The notes: generated from the letters alone by a model not told the origin. A stretch of DNA of 64,000 nt from Tethya wilhelma (GCA_964030475.1 CAXIPT010000010.1:2373234-2437233); one strand, 5' to 3'; positions 1 to 12,831 are shown, numbered from the stretch's first letter. Made by a program: numbers and translations.

Positions 1-43
1 TGCTTAGAAAAATACGGCATCACGGCCATGCCAGGAATCATAC

Positions 44-703
44 CAGCTGAATCATGTTAGCTAACTCACCATCTGTAAGATCAACACTTGGGGGTGGCTT
101 GGTAAATATGTCATTGTTAAAATCGAACAGCTTGCTTCTCTTCCAAGCCTCAGCCATCATGGAGTGGTTGGCAAAGTTGATTTCGTGGACTGTTGGTTGA
201 CGTCCTACAGCTGGGGACACCAGGTAGACTTTCACTTCAATAGCTACTTGGAATTGTTCCATTAATTGAGCTGATTGAGAGGATTGGGGTTGTTTTGATG
301 CTTTTTTGAAGATATCAGCAATGGTTGGTGAAAGTTCTTTCTGTACAGCCTCTTTGTCAGTCAAGAATTGTTTTAACAATGACTTTGATTGGAATGCTGC
401 TACAAACAGAGGAACTTGCTCGCAGTAGATCTTATCAACTGAATAGACTCCATGCTTGCTTGCTACAGGAGCCACTGCTTGGTGTAAGATGGTTGAGAGC
501 TTGACAGAGATGCCTCTGGCCCTCAACACTGGCTCTCCATTGACTGTCTTGATCACAGCTGGACGTCCATTGATGGTAATGGGAGTCCTCAGGAGAAAGA
601 AGTCACTGTAACAGGAGGAGTGAAGATTGAACTCAACACCAGAGGTAGAGCTAGCAATGCTGAGTTTTGGCTTTGGTTTTGGCTTAGGCTTCACACCAGA
701 CAT
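44..703 (-). CDS. KPKP protein, copy 1, first coding exon (gene runs off the left edge)
   Basis: I do not recognise this protein. The exon starts at an ATG (703) and encodes a Lys-Pro repeat (MSGVKPKPKPK) followed by about 200 residues of compact, apparently globular sequence with no membrane segment. The frame reaches a stop just after a good donor (CTG then GTATGA, intron from 43), so splicing there is more likely than a true end at LV-stop. A second copy at 33870-34532 differs at only about ten to fifteen residues and continues into a Death domain and coiled coil, so this gene probably does the same left of the window. It may be an allele of copy 2 rather than a separate locus. It lies downstream of IARS on the same strand, with about 790 bp between. 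Confidence 0.6.
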
Positions 704-1493
704 GTCCAGGCTGGAATTCTCTTTGAGAAAGTAATAAGCTACACAGTGTGCAAATGGTATACTGGAGTTTCCTTACTCACATTATAACCACAAAGCATTT
801 CTATAATTCCAATCTGTAGTATGATTTGTGAGTAGTGGTTATCAAAACAATTAGCAATATAATTACGTATATATGTATATATGGATGCATGAATCATATA
901 TAGTAGTGTGAAGGTCACATAATTTAATATTATATGCACACTGGAATAAAATTCACAACGCCTTGGGTGTGGCTTAATTGGTGTGTGTGTGTAAAACTGT
1001 AACAATAGTGAGGCCTACAGAAACCATACAGAAACTAATAGTACAAAGTTACAGTTAAAATTAAACATCACAAAGATTACATATTTCTAATGCTATATAT
1101 ATAAGCAAACACATAACTGTTCAGTGCATGATGTAATTGTAAACATGATGTTGAGATGGCATTGATTGTAATGTCTCCACCCACTTTTTAGTATATACCA
1201 TCATTTTCTTCAACGAGACTGAATAGCTTGTTAGTGTACTCCCCATATCAAGTTTACCTCCAACACTTGTTAATGTACCATTGACAACAGCATACATAAA
1301 TAATTAATTTGTTTCATGTTTACCTGATTGCCTATCACAATAATTATTGCAAAAGAGCAAAAAATTGAGTTTGACTTTATCACGGATATTAAAAGCTATC
1401 TCTTTAAAATAAATTATTTATGAGTACAAATCAAAAACTAAAGTAGATCTATTCGAAGAAAGATCGGATCAACATCAAAATGCACGCGTGTGT
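704..1493. other. intergenic spacer between KPKP copy 1 and IARS
   Basis: AT-rich sequence with no credible coding exon on either strand. The part next to the KPKP exon (about 713-895) is shared with the flank of copy 2 (34540-34680). Copy 2 lacks about 60 bp present here, consistent with two alleles or a recent duplication. Confidence 0.5.
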
Positions 1494-2969
1494 TTATACA
1501 CAAAAGAAAGTGTCCAAGTTTGTTGGTGGATTCAGGGGGCACCCCAGGGGGTTCTCAAGAAGAATTGTAGCACACTTGCCCCCCTTCACACTCACAGTGG
1601 AGAACTTACAGAAGGGGGCACCATGATCAGTGAGCTGGGGGTAGCCTTTGGAAGATGACTCTGGCAACTCCTAAATTAAGAAATAAAATCCCAAAATTGC
1701 TCACAAGGCATCGTTAATATTTGTATTTTTAGTAACCAACTACTTATTATACCGTTTCAGTCACATAGAGTGTCTTTCCACTGTAGTCCATCAGTGTGGC
1801 GTTGCTAGGAACACTGACCAAACCTGTTTGACTGGTTTGAGAGTAAAAGAAGAGTCGATGACGAACAAAGACACGTAGAAGAGCAGTCACCTTTAGGAGT
1901 CAAGAGAAACAAGAAGTTTTACAGTAAGAGAAATGTGTAGGATTTGCAAAACAAAGTTTACTCCACATAAATCTTTATCTATGTGCATACAGCATTTTTG
2001 TAACAGACATAGGCTATACACAATAATTTATACCTTAACGCCTTCCTTACCACTTCTTGCAGCTGTTCATAAGAGAGGTAGTTCTCTCCCACAGGGTTCT
2101 CCAGCAACACTGTGGCCTTAAACCCATCACCAACTTGTTGCACTAGTCTTGATCCTGGCAGCAGTTGGATGTTGATGAAACCACACTTAGGAAGATCAGT
2201 CGCCGATGCTGGTTGCCTAGATACGGAGGAAGAGTGGGTGGAGTTTGGGGTGGTGTTGCCATGACTACGGATGATGCACATGTACAGAGAGGCACCAGCA
2301 AGACCTTTCATCTGAAAACATTAAGTAAAAGTAATCAGCTAATGATAATTGCAGGGTCATGTATGAAAATCCCCACTACGATTGAAATAATTCTATCATA
2401 CCTTTTGTTCTTCGTCAGCAAGTTTGTCCTTGAGGTCAACCTTGGGTGACCTTTCAATTATTGGACCCTTCGTTGTCCCTTCAATGTACTCTCGGTGTTC
2501 CCCAATGATCCTCCGTAGGGAGGAGACTGCCACGCCCTCTCCCCGTGCCTCCCATACCAGCTTAGCAGCATCACGAGGTTGAAGCTTTGCCTACCGAAAA
2601 CAGATTGAACCATATAGATTTATGAACCTTAAAACAGCTTCAAAAGGGTTAACTTTAAGAGAAATCGGAAAGAAAGAGTTTACACAGAACTAGAAAACAA
2701 GAGTTTCAAGCATGCGTTCAAATTCATGTGTTGTACATTGTACAAATGGTTTTTATACATGTGACAAGCATGCATATATCAGACGTGGGACCTGTCTCGA
2801 TCACATAGTTTACCTTCTTTCTCAGTTTCTGTATTTTGTTGATGACCTCTCTGGCCACACCCTCATCCACCATTTCCTGTGAGGGGGTGACGTCAAGAAG
2901 GACGAGGAGTTCCCCATCAGCATGGGCGTGGTAGTCATTGCTCTCGGAGGACTCCACCATGTAGGAGAT

Positions 2970-3019
<50 letters not shown>

Positions 3020-4349
3020 ATCACAAAATTGATAGAAACACAAAATATTCATTGACAAAGTTCACATGATAATAACTAACTTTAATATCCTCTGTGGTCA
3101 GTGTGTGTCCGTTCACACTGATCTCCCCACTGTTTTGAAACTCAGCCAGCTGTTCACTTGTTAGTGCCTTAATAGCAGGGGCAACTTTCTTGAAATCCCC
3201 CTTCAATCGCTTCCCAAGTCGCTCATTATCAGGCTCTCCCTTCAAACGGACGCCATACTTGCTGTCTTCAGAGGCAAGAGTCAGTTTCTTGACGTTCAGC
3301 TCCTCCAAGATGTAGCTCTCGAGATGTTTGAGCTGTTGATGACAGGATGGGTCACGATGGATGACAACCACCTCAGGAAGCGGGTTCTGTGGGTGTGTGT
3401 TAAATAGAATCATAACCATGGATACTAAATTTTATATAATTTGCAAGTTAATAGCAAAAATGTGTGTTCATACAGTTACTAGTGTGCATTAAATAGAACT
3501 ATTATGAGGATTGAGAGGGAAACTACAAGTGCCCCTATACCTTGATTGGCATGACTTTGACGTCTCTGATGTAGCGTCCCAGTTCAATGACGGACTGCAT
3601 AAGAGACACAGCTCCTTCAATGTTCTCGTCAATCAGGTCTGACCTGTTTTGATTCATACATAACACACCAAATCTCCAAATACCCATAGATTGATTGCAT
3701 ACCTTGGTTTAGGAAACATGATGTAATGTATGCTAGCATTCTCATTGCACAGTTGCCATGGCAACAGTTGACGGAGGTTCTGGAACATATGTTCTGTGAG
3801 GAAAGGAGTGAAAGGAGCCATCATCCTCGTCATGGAGTAGAGCACGGAGAACAGGGACTGGAGGGATTGGAGACACTCGGAGGGACCTTGTTCTCCCTGT
3901 GAGGGTGTGAGGGTGTGAGGGTGTGAGAGTGTGAGGGTATGAGAGGATGTGAGAGTGTGAGGAATCGGATATGATTAAATAAGTGAGTACAAACATAAGT
4001 ATGTGTGTGATACTGAATTACACCATTACAAGTAGACGATATTGTACCTTGATTCGTTTCCTGTTAAACCGGACATACCAGTTCGTGAGTTGATCGATAA
4101 ACTTGACCAGTCGTGGTACAACAGTATAGAGATGGTACTCTAATACAAAAAACAAAACAACATGAATAAACATAAAGAAAATGTTGGCAAATACTTGCTA
4201 TAGTGTATGTATAGTGAAAATGAAAAATGTGCTTGTATACATGTCCCATTCAGTCTCATTAAATCAGTTTTGTTTTACCCTCCACAATAAAGATTGTCAG
4301 GTCAACAAGAGAATATCATCCTTAGGGACATCACACCCTCACACCCTCA

Positions 4350-4385
<36 letters not shown>

Positions 4386-4674
4386 TCACACACTCACTGG
4401 TCATTTCGTCCCTGACGTATGTGATGAGTGACTGTGTGAAGCTGAGGATCCATCGGTCCATGACGTTGGTAGGAGTGAAGTCCTCTTCACATTTGAACAC
4501 AATACCTCCTTCCTGTGGGGGTGGAGAAATGGGAGGAGCCTCAATAATGATCAACACTTCATACAACTGTATGCTAAAGTAATAATGTGATCAGGCATTT
4601 TTAATTGGCTATGATTTTTATCACATATAAACAAGCAATGTGTAAATGTTACACTTAGTAATGCTTGGTTATTA

Positions 4675-4709
<35 letters not shown>

Positions 4710-5443
4710 GCATAAATTTCTTGTAATACGGTTAGCAATGCTTAAAAAAATTTGGCCATTATGCACCACACATACTCAACACATACTCAACAACTAACCT
4801 CTTTCAGTCTGGCCACATTCTGCATGAGGAAACGGTAAGCGTTAAACCACGGCAGAAACACTTCCTTGACGACATCCTTCACTCCCACTTCTTTGAACCT
4901 CAGAGTCTCTGCCCTCACAACGGGTGAGTTGATAAGATATAGCCTGAGGGCGTCGGCACCAAACTTGCGGACAATTTCCATCGGATCAGGATAATTCTTG
5001 AGACGTTTGCTCATCTTTTGACCATCACTGCATAATTCATGAGCAAGGAATAAGACAGCGAAGGTTATAACTATAAAGAAAAAGTATTTATTTTCACTTT
5101 GGTTCCATAATCTTGAAACTTTCACTCAAGCTTTTCGCTAACAACTTCAATTCACAAGTTATTTTGTATCCATTTTCATGGTCATTCAAGCAACTTAACT
5201 TGATTGTCTATGAAACAGAAGCAGCAAAGAGCACACAAGTTGACTACTTACCTAGCCAAGACAAGGCCATTCACAATGAGATTCTTGTACGGAGGTTTGT
5301 TGAAGAGAGCTGTTGACATCACCAGTAGAGTGTAGAACCATCCTCGAGTCTGGTCAATGCCCTCTGCTATGAAGTCAGCTGGGAAAGATGCCTCAAAGGC
5401 TTTCTTGTTCTCAAAGGGGTAGTGACTCTGAGCGTATGGCATA
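1494..5443 (-). CDS. IARS1: cytosolic isoleucyl-tRNA synthetase, C-terminal half (15 exons)
   Basis: Charges tRNA-Ile with isoleucine in the cytosol. Read on the minus strand, exons are about 5443-5252, 5027-4799, 4512-4398, 4139-4050, 3896-3703, 3643-3541, 3386-3081, 2969-2813, 2590-2402, 2311-2033, one ending 1753, and 1670-1494 (stop). They encode, in order, the end of the Rossmann core ([25 protein letters not shown]), the class I signature DGQKMSKR (5027 exon; the KMSKS-type ATP loop), the anticodon-binding helices ([26 protein letters not shown]) and the C-terminal extension ([28 protein letters not shown], two LLENP motifs). Order and spacing match animal cytosolic IleRS. The first exon begins by completing a serine codon begun at 29809. 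The last exons are divergent, so the exact C-terminus is less certain. Confidence 0.93.
2971..3016 (+). repeat. (GA)n microsatellite at an IARS 3' splice site
   Basis: Perfect GA dinucleotide run. On the IARS (minus) strand it reads (CT)n ending in CAG immediately before the exon at 2969, so it forms the pyrimidine tract and acceptor. Confidence 0.9.
3897..3962. repeat. GTGAGGGT-type minisatellite at an IARS acceptor
   Basis: Imperfect 8-10 bp repeat (GTGAGGGT). On the minus strand it reads CACCCTCA repeats and ends CCCTCACAG directly before the IARS exon at 3896. The same repeat class sits at splice sites in unit 1 of the array and in both SUCO-like copies. Confidence 0.8.
4361..4384. repeat. 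(AC)n microsatellite in an IARS intron
   Basis: AC dinucleotide run in the intron between the 4512-4398 and 4139-4050 exons. A second run lies at about 4677-4706 in the preceding intron. Confidence 0.85.
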
Positions 5444-5539
5444 CTGTATGTGTGTGTGTGTGTGTGGTTAAAGGTACAAATAGCAACAGTAATAGGAAAA
5501 TACTTTGAGCTGATACAAACCAGCAATGGTTGATCGTAA

Positions 5540-5792
5540 AAAGTTGGGGCTTGTGCCATTGTGATCAGTGCGAAGAGAGCTTTCAAATGATATCTATTTT
5601 GTTAGGTTTCAAGTCGGAAGCCAAAATAGCCAAATTTGATAAAATCCCCTGACTATAGTCCATGCTTTTTTAGCGATTTTGGGTCAAAATCAAACCTATA
5701 ACAAAATAGATATCATTTGAAAGATCTCTTCAAGCTGATCGCAATGGTACCAATCCCAGCTTCATACGACCTTCCTAGACTGAGATATGGGC
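5540..5792. mobile_element. foldback element, family B (copy 1), in an IARS intron
   Basis: About 250 bp with long imperfect inverted arms. The left arm carries GTGCCATTGTGATCAGTG and TTTCAAATGATAT; the right arm carries ATATCATTTGAAAGATCTC, GATCGCAATGGTACCAA and CGACCTTCCTAGACTGAGAT. No coding capacity. Related copies lie at about 31010, 35921, 36520, 41120, 41785, 48371, 54387 and 59696. It behaves like a MITE or foldback transposon. Confidence 0.75.
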
Positions 5793-6269
5793 ATAAATAT
5801 CTGATTAGATTCATCAACTTGATCATACAGTTTTGCTTCTCTATGTATGTACACAGGTCATTATCTATTCACACAATAAATGGAACATGTAGCATGACAC
5901 ACGTACATGTACATGACCACACCTCTATTCAATTAGTCTCTATGGCGACACCCTATTTACACTAAAACATAACAGGCCTATTATCGGTGAACACGTGTAC
6001 CACATTCAGCCCACATGCCAACTCAATGAGAACTAACACGCTACAAACATACAGACAAGCAGAGGAATGGTATCAAAAGAACGACCGACATTGTGTAAAT
6101 CCTTTCTTTTAGACAATATAAACGTTGCTACGTTGAACTACACACACACATACAAAGCAATTGTGATACAGTAACTATCAAGCATAAGTAAGTTGCTAGA
6201 GAGGTCGATACAAAGCTAAGTTTTGTACGACTTAAGCAAAAAACCATTTTCATCTGATTGCCATTGGTG
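5793..6269. other. IARS intron / 5' flank of array unit 1
   Basis: No coding exon recognised. This stretch probably contains the promoter and 5' UTR of unit 1; no clear TATA or initiator motif can be singled out. Confidence 0.4.
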
Positions 6270-8698
6270 ATGAGGGATCCAAGAATTGTCGAAGCTGCTT
6301 CTCAACTCATAACCAAATATGGATTCAACTCGGACAGACTTTCGGTAAAAATGCCTCAGGCAATTCTCATCCATATTGCATCGTGTATAAGAAGCTGGAG
6401 TGACATTGCACCTTATCTTGGCTTTGCCATCGAAGATTTTGAAGAGGTCTTTCAAAGCAGCGGCAGTGAAAAGAGCAAGAAGTTGTTTGTTCTTGAGAAG
6501 TGGAGCAATAAGATGGGAGAGGAGGCGACATTTAGTCAGTTGATAGAGATATTCTTGGTGGCAGAGAAACAAGATTTGGCAGAGAGAGTTTGTGAGTACT
6601 ACGCCATTTGGAACAAAGAAAAGAGTAAGCGAATAAAAGAATACATCTTTGGTCTGGCACGTAAAATGTATAAGAGTATGCTGGTCCTGTATTTGGATTA
6701 TTATGGACCATGCCATTACATGTAGGCCTTGAGATCTGGCTTGGAAGTCGACTAGTATATATGAATAGTAGTGTATACTGCTATTTTCAGCTCCAATGCC
6801 AGTGTAGTAAGAGCATTCAACTTGAATTCAAAAGGCCTGGGTTCAAATCTAAAGATTTTTTTCCCATTGAACAATTTCATCTACATTCAAAGCCACAATA
6901 AACCATCATATACCTATCACACCCTCTCCCTTTACACATGCACCATCCTCTCCCTTCACACACATAATATACAGCCACAATTTCCCCCGGTCCCCCCTAC
7001 TACCACCATCATACCCCCTACATAAGCCACACCCCCTACACTAACGGCACCAATCCTCGTTACAGTCTTCAAAAATGTGTCCCCTATCAATTTACAGCCC
7101 ACCAGAAGATCCATCATCCACTCATGTACACAAGAAGAGGAAGACCAACGAAAAAGTTCGACCTCACAGCTGCTCAGGCTAATATGATTAGCAAGCCACG
7201 CCCACTCATTAATGGTAATCGGGTGACGGTGTTCAAAGAAGTGCGACAGAATGGATCACATGATCCGGCAGCTGTACGAGTGATCCAGATAGAGGATGAT
7301 AGTGTGATGGGAGGAAGAGGGAAGAGGATCAGGAGACGATGTGAGGATATGAGGGTGTGAGGATGTGAGGATGTGAGGGTGTGAGGGTATGAGGATGTGA
7401 GGGTGTGAGGGTGTGAGCATGTGAGGGTACAAGACTGTGAGTGTGAGGGTCCTGGGTTATGAAATCCAAGATGACACTGATGTATTAATTAATTCAAAAT
7501 TTTTAACCCTTTAGGTGCTCAGGGTTGTGCCTTATGTGTCTACTGTTTTGTGCTACTTCTCTTTGGTCTCCTCTCAGCAGCTGCCTTGACCCTCGCCTAT
7601 ACCATAGTCACACCCCTGCCACACCCATTTGAGGGGATGACCCTCCTCAAACAAGATAATCCAGTTCTCGTCGGACGACTGAAACCATTTTATACAGAAA
7701 GTGCCGACATAAGTATCTTAAGTACAAACAGTTCACCTTCCTTTTCTGATTTTGAAGAAAATGGTTCAGCTGCTTCTAATTTCACAGTGGATGTTCAAAA
7801 TAATGCACACCCCATTGTTATTGAGTATTATCAAATGAAATGCAATGAACTTCGAACCCTAAACACGACCGTTGAAGTACAAGGGATAGTGAACATATCA
7901 GAAGGACACACCCACACCTTATACAAGGAATATCTGGTTGAGGGATCAATAATCTACTTTCAGTTTCATTTTGGAGACTTTCATTCAATTGAGGAACACA
8001 AAAACATCACCACACACCAACAAAGAGACGTAACATTGGAAAAAATTGTCACTACACAAGAAACCACACCCACTGATGAAGCAATATCTGTGCCTAAAGA
8101 GTTGCTAGTGACAACAGTCTCACAAGCTGCACCAATGACCTCAGAATGCTTTACAGAACTTCACATTTTCAACAATTCTATCGCAGAAAGTAAAACTGAA
8201 AATAAAGAATCCAGTATGCAACCACAAACAGTTGTTTGTATACAGAATGTAGCGCACAACAAACAACAAAAACAAACTTTTAATTTCACATTCTCTGCTC
8301 TACATTCAAGTCACCAAACCATCAAAGTGAGATTCAAATCTGTTTCAGACACTTTACAGACAGGAAAATCACTCAACTACGAAATCTCCGGCACAAAATT
8401 GACCTTTGACCTTGAACACTATTGGCCAACCTGCACATCTGCACCATCAAATCAATCTTCGTGCACGTTACGCTTCAGTAACTATCGTATTTATCGTTAC
8501 AACGAAGAGGAGTGTGTCTTGGGGCAACTGATGGGATCTGACGCCAGCTCCATTGACAACGTGGGGATTGAGTATTGGACTAGGAGCAACATATATGTGA
8601 AGATCATGCATTATGCATTAGTGGGGCTGGGTTTGGCCTTCCTGATTGTGTTCAGTGGTTTCATCAGCGGCTGTATAAGTCTGTGCAAGTGTGGTTGA
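6270..8698 (+). CDS. array unit 1: Death-domain two-pass membrane protein, intact (593 aa)
   Basis: Proposed exons 6270-6624, 7098-7340 and 7515-8698; all junctions are phase 1 and the frame stays open. Residues about 5-110 form a Death domain: W-S-D-I-A-P-Y-L-G-F at helices 2-3, FVLEKW in helix 4-5, LAERVCEYY in helix 6. The middle exon is strongly basic (RRGRPTKKF, GKRIRRR). The last exon begins Cys-rich, then has a membrane segment (LLLFGLLSAAALTLAYTIV), an ectodomain starting VGRLKPFYTESADI, and a C-terminal membrane segment (ALVGLGLAFLIVFSGFISGC) with a very short tail. The six family cysteines are present. This is the longest ectodomain, with an extra Thr-rich insert (about 8000-8130) and many N-glycosylation sequons. 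Without a cleavable signal peptide, both ends should be cytosolic. The family is not one I recognise. Confidence 0.75.
7341..7452 (+). repeat. GTGAGG(G/A)T minisatellite containing the unit 1 donor
   Basis: Imperfect tandem GTGAGGGT/GTGAGGAT units. The first GTGAGG is the best phase-compatible donor for the preceding exon, so the repeat itself supplies the 5' splice site. Confidence 0.7.
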
Positions 8699-9020
8699 CA
8701 TGGGAACCTCACTGAACAAGTTATAGCTATTTTAAAGATTAGCTGTCTATTCTTGCTGTACTGCTTTGTGTTTGTTCATGATGAACTATATACATTGATG
8801 TATCACTTTGTGTGTGTTATGTCAAAACTTCAACAGGGATATAAATACTATTATGAAAATATTGTCGTCCTTTTAACAAAACTTTTCATGTGGTTTTCAA
8901 AACATATCTACAATAGTACCTGCTACTACTTATGACACATTTCACATAATTACTCTACCATCCTGATAACTTTTAGACAATGCTTCAGAAAGACATTTTT
9001 TTTAAACCATCAGCGAAAAA
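8699..9020. other. spacer between units 1 and 2
   Basis: AT-rich, about 320 bp, holding the 3' UTR of unit 1 and the promoter of unit 2. No other gene seen. Confidence 0.45.
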
Positions 9021-10689
9021 ATGGCCAACAACAGGCCGCTGACCATCCAGGGACAGTTGTCACAATTAGACTCACAAAAGAACTATCACAATACGCTACA
9101 AAAGGCAACACCTATTGTGACAGTTTTTGATCTACTGGAGCGACATAGCCTGACTCCTGGAGATCTGTCAGGTCCACTAACCAAGGAATTTATCCTCTAC
9201 ATTGTGAATCATATGGACAGATGGGAGGAGATTTGTCTACATCTCATTCCAGAGGCAGCTGACAGAGAGGACATCAAACACAGGGGAAGCAAATCGCTCA
9301 AAGAAACGAGAGTATTGATGATAGAAATGTGGATCAAGCTGAACGGGAATCAAGCATACTTGTTCAAACTTGTTGAGGCTTTCTTCCAAGCTGGCAGGCG
9401 GGATTTGGCAGACAAAACCTGTGATTATTTCAACAACAAACGTAAGTACTATGATAAAAACAACTTTTATCTACTTTGAATGTGTGCACATCTTGTAGTA
9501 AAACCCAAACTGGAACCATATTATACACCAAAAACGGGAACTCCTGAAATCCAGGATAATGAACAACAGGAAATACAGATGCAAGGTGAGTGACTTCATT
9601 ACAATTATACCTATTAATTATAGCAAACACATGCATGCAGACGTACCAGATTATGAAGATCAACAACCGCGCTATGTATCTCTCACAACATCGCAAGAAA
9701 GTCAGAGCAAAGATACAGGCAAGGAAAGCAAATGTAACGATTGAACACCGCTCCTTCAAAGATCCACAGAGAAGCAAAAGCTGAAATGCAAAATTCGCTG
9801 CTATATTGTGTCCTGTTTACTTTGCATGTGTTGCTGTACATGCATTCTACCTGCCATTATAGGAACAACATTCTTAACGGTTGGAATCAAAGTATATACA
9901 ATTGACATTTCAGACGAAGGCACAGTCGTACTTGCACATAACGTTGTTGTATTGGTACAAGAAATTAATCCATTTTACGTGGACAGTGCTACATTCTCCT
10001 CTAAAGACTACTGGAAGCTGTACCAGGTACCTTGCCGACATCTGAAGACTTCTTACAAAGAAGTCAATCAGCACCTAGAGTTACGTGTGAGTCCAGGCAA
10101 AACATATCACATTGCCAGGCATTACCTCCAAAAAGGATCTAAACTAAATTATGTCTTTGATTTGTCTTCTCAAAATAAAGAGCCTGGCTGCTCTGCAACT
10201 TTATACGTTAATGACAAAGCATCTTCATTTATAGGGTACACATCAACCTATTGTGTAACAGCTGGAACATCAAACTACGACATCATTCTGAAACCTAGTA
10301 AACCGTCTTTTTTCTCTACTGAACTCTGCATACCAGCTATGTCACCACTGAACACCATTGGAATCAAAATTACTGGGTATGAGGTTGTCTATGACTTCAA
10401 CGTTAGCCAACACAGTGCTTATTGTGCCACTGCAGAAACATCCCAATGCACCATAAAATTTAAGCCAGCACATTTGCCTGACTCTCACAATAATGTTTGC
10501 ATCCTGGGAGTGACAGCAGGCAATAGTACAGAGGTTACATATGAGGTAGATGAGAACTCAAATCAAACTACTGTAGGATTAGGCCTTATCATTCCAGGAA
10601 GTATCAGCCTTTTCGCACTTTTAGGAGGAATCTATGGTTGGTTGAAGATGATCACAGAAGGGCCTACTGAACATAAAAGAAACCGCTAG
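9021..10689 (+). CDS. array unit 2: Death-domain two-pass membrane protein, intact (501 aa)
   Basis: Proposed exons 9021-9441, 9499-9585, 9641-9718 and 9770-10689, all phase 1. The last intron would be a 51-nt GC-AG intron (donor AG/GCAAGG); reading through it meets stops in the relevant frames. An N-terminal extension (MANNRPLTIQ) precedes a divergent Death domain (DRWEEICLHLIPEA, RVLMIEMW, AGRRDLADKTCDYF). Two short linker exons follow, then a cysteine cluster (CLLCMCCCTC) leading into the first membrane segment. The ectodomain starts at EINPFYVDSATF and keeps all six family cysteines (VPCRHL, PGCSATLYV, TYCVTAG, AYCATAETSQC, NVCILG). The C-terminal membrane segment is GLGLIIPGSISLFALLGGIYGW, followed by a charged tail of about 18 residues. 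Confidence 0.75.
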
Positions 10690-11382
10690 TGTTGGACACA
10701 AGACATGCAACCATTTGTTAACCACAAGAAAAAAAAACTTTAGCTCATTCAAATTGACGTATACATGTCTTGCTTTTGTGTGTGAGTGTATAAGATACTA
10801 TATGGGCCAGCTAAGGCCAGAAAGCATTAAATAGAAAATACCCTTATCATGTTATAGTATATCATTGCACAGATGTTGACACAACTTAATGGCAATTATG
10901 AAAACCAAGCAAAGTTATCATTTCATCTCAGAGGGCAGTACTCTGTAAAGAAAAACAGTCTTTCAAGCTAAAGTATAGTATAGTATTACATGTACTTCAG
11001 AACATAATCATTGCATACACAAACTTCTTTCAATTCAAGTGGTTTCCCTAAAAAAAAAAACGTCCCAGAAAAAAAAAGCAACAAGTTTAAAAAGTAAGTC
11101 CCAAAAACGAATTTGAAAGCAAATAACAGATGGCTACAATAACTACTATAAAAACAAATGAAAGCAAAACGACTTGAGTTGAAGCAAAGTGAAAGTACTT
11201 TACCATTATACAGTTGAGCCAGTATTAGTGGCAGAGTCCATGTAATTACATTATACTGACTGAAAACTTAGGCCAATCAAGCCTTCCAGACATACTTACT
11301 GAAAACTTAGGCCAATCAAGCCTTCTAGACTGACCTATAGAGAAATAGGGAGACTCTGAGAGTGTAAAACCACCCAAACAAA
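10690..11382. other. spacer between units 2 and 3 with a short direct repeat
   Basis: No gene seen. A segment beginning ACTGAAAACTTAGGCCAATC occurs twice, at about 11259 and 11300, just before unit 3. A-rich tracts lie at 11049-11080. Confidence 0.5.
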
Positions 11383-12831
11383 ATGGCTGACAACAAGCCA
11401 CTGACCATCCAGAGAGAGCTGTCAAGGTTGGACTCCCAGGAGGACAATGACATGTTGAGATGGAGGAGTGGAGGCTATGTGGCAGCTGTAGGTGAGCCAA
11501 AGACATCATGGCCTTCTTTATAAAGCATGTAGGGAAGAAGGGGGGTTGGTTTAAGAGGCTGAATGTAGCTATATGCAACTTTGTTGCATCCTTTTAATGT
11601 TAAACCATTCAAAGCTATATATAGCTGCTATACTATGGTATGGTCTACTATGAATAATAGCATGTGTACTCACTATAGCCATTTGAAGCTTACAAAAGTA
11701 CTAGTACCACAAACACAACATCTAGCTTACAACAATGTTTCTTTATGTAGCTACAATGTGTGCACTTTTAGCATCAGTTTCTCTAATAATGGCTTATAAG
11801 CCTGATGTGTGTTTGGGAATCTAAGTTATGCCATGATTATTATGGTGTTCTTTCATTAACTTACAAATAAATCATCTTTATTTTCCTCTCTTGCAGGCAA
11901 AACAACAAAATACAGCATAGTGATTCTAATAGTCCTCTCAGTGCTATCCATTGTGTGTGTGTTCTTGCTCTGGGCACTGGCCAATACCATGTACACACCC
12001 ATCACTACACAAAAATTAAATGATCCACTAGTTGATGCTCTGTTCCCTAATGATACTGTCCTGGTGCAAAGGTACAACCCTTTTTATATCAAAAGTGTTA
12101 ACATCTCTTCTGACGAGAATAAGTTCCTCATATGGCAAGTTCCGTGCAGAAAACTCTCTTATGGAAGTCAATATGTTTGGGATTATCGTGAAAATAAAAA
12201 CATCACTCAACACGCCTATGAAATAGACTCTTACTATCTTGCAAAGAAATCGAAAATAACTCTCCTACCCCAATTGAAGCACGGCGTCACAAATAACACA
12301 GTGCTAGCATCCTTGTACATTTACCACACGAAATCAGAATTCACCGATTTCTTAAAAAATGGACCGGACAATGATAAGAAACCAAGCTATGTCTTCAACA
12401 TAACCAACTTTGATGAGGGTTTTGTGCTGAACGTAACACAAAGTAACTACTACTTTATCGGACTGTTCATTCTTGATACACAGGTCATGCATGAAGTGGA
12501 TTATACCATTAGTGGTGATAAGGCTGTTTATAATCAGACTGGGGTGGAGCCAACTTGTACCCTGACCCCACCCACCAACAACTCGTGTGTGATAAACTTT
12601 AGCAATCCTCACATCAATGCGAAACAAAATGAGGTTTGTATCCTTGGAAGGAACATGGGCAGTGAGCTCTTCTCGCTGGATTTGAAAGTGAAAGGGAATG
12701 GCTACGTGAATAGAATCAGTTTCATTCTCGTGGAGTTGTCGTTTGGTGTGTGTGGAGGTTTGGTCGTAGTGAACATGTTGATTGCACTGTGTGTGTGCTT
12801 GGTAAGAGAGTCTGGATACGTGTATTACTAG
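11383..12831 (+). CDS. array unit 3: two-pass membrane protein without a Death domain (347 aa)
   Basis: Proposed exons 11383-11491 and 11897-12831, joined in phase 1 (GGC codon across the junction); the frame is open. The first exon resembles the N-terminal extension of unit 2 (MADNKPLTIQ against MANNRPLTIQ), but the whole Death domain is missing and replaced by about 15 unrelated residues. The rest is standard: membrane segment (VILIVLSVLSIVCVFLLWAL), ectodomain from VQRYNPFYIKSVNI, and C-terminal membrane segment (ISFILVELSFGVCGGLVVVNMLIALCVCL, here described over 29 residues at 12712-12800). Cys2 and Cys3 of the six-cysteine set are both absent. It may act as a decoy or partner subunit; this is inference. 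Confidence 0.68.
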
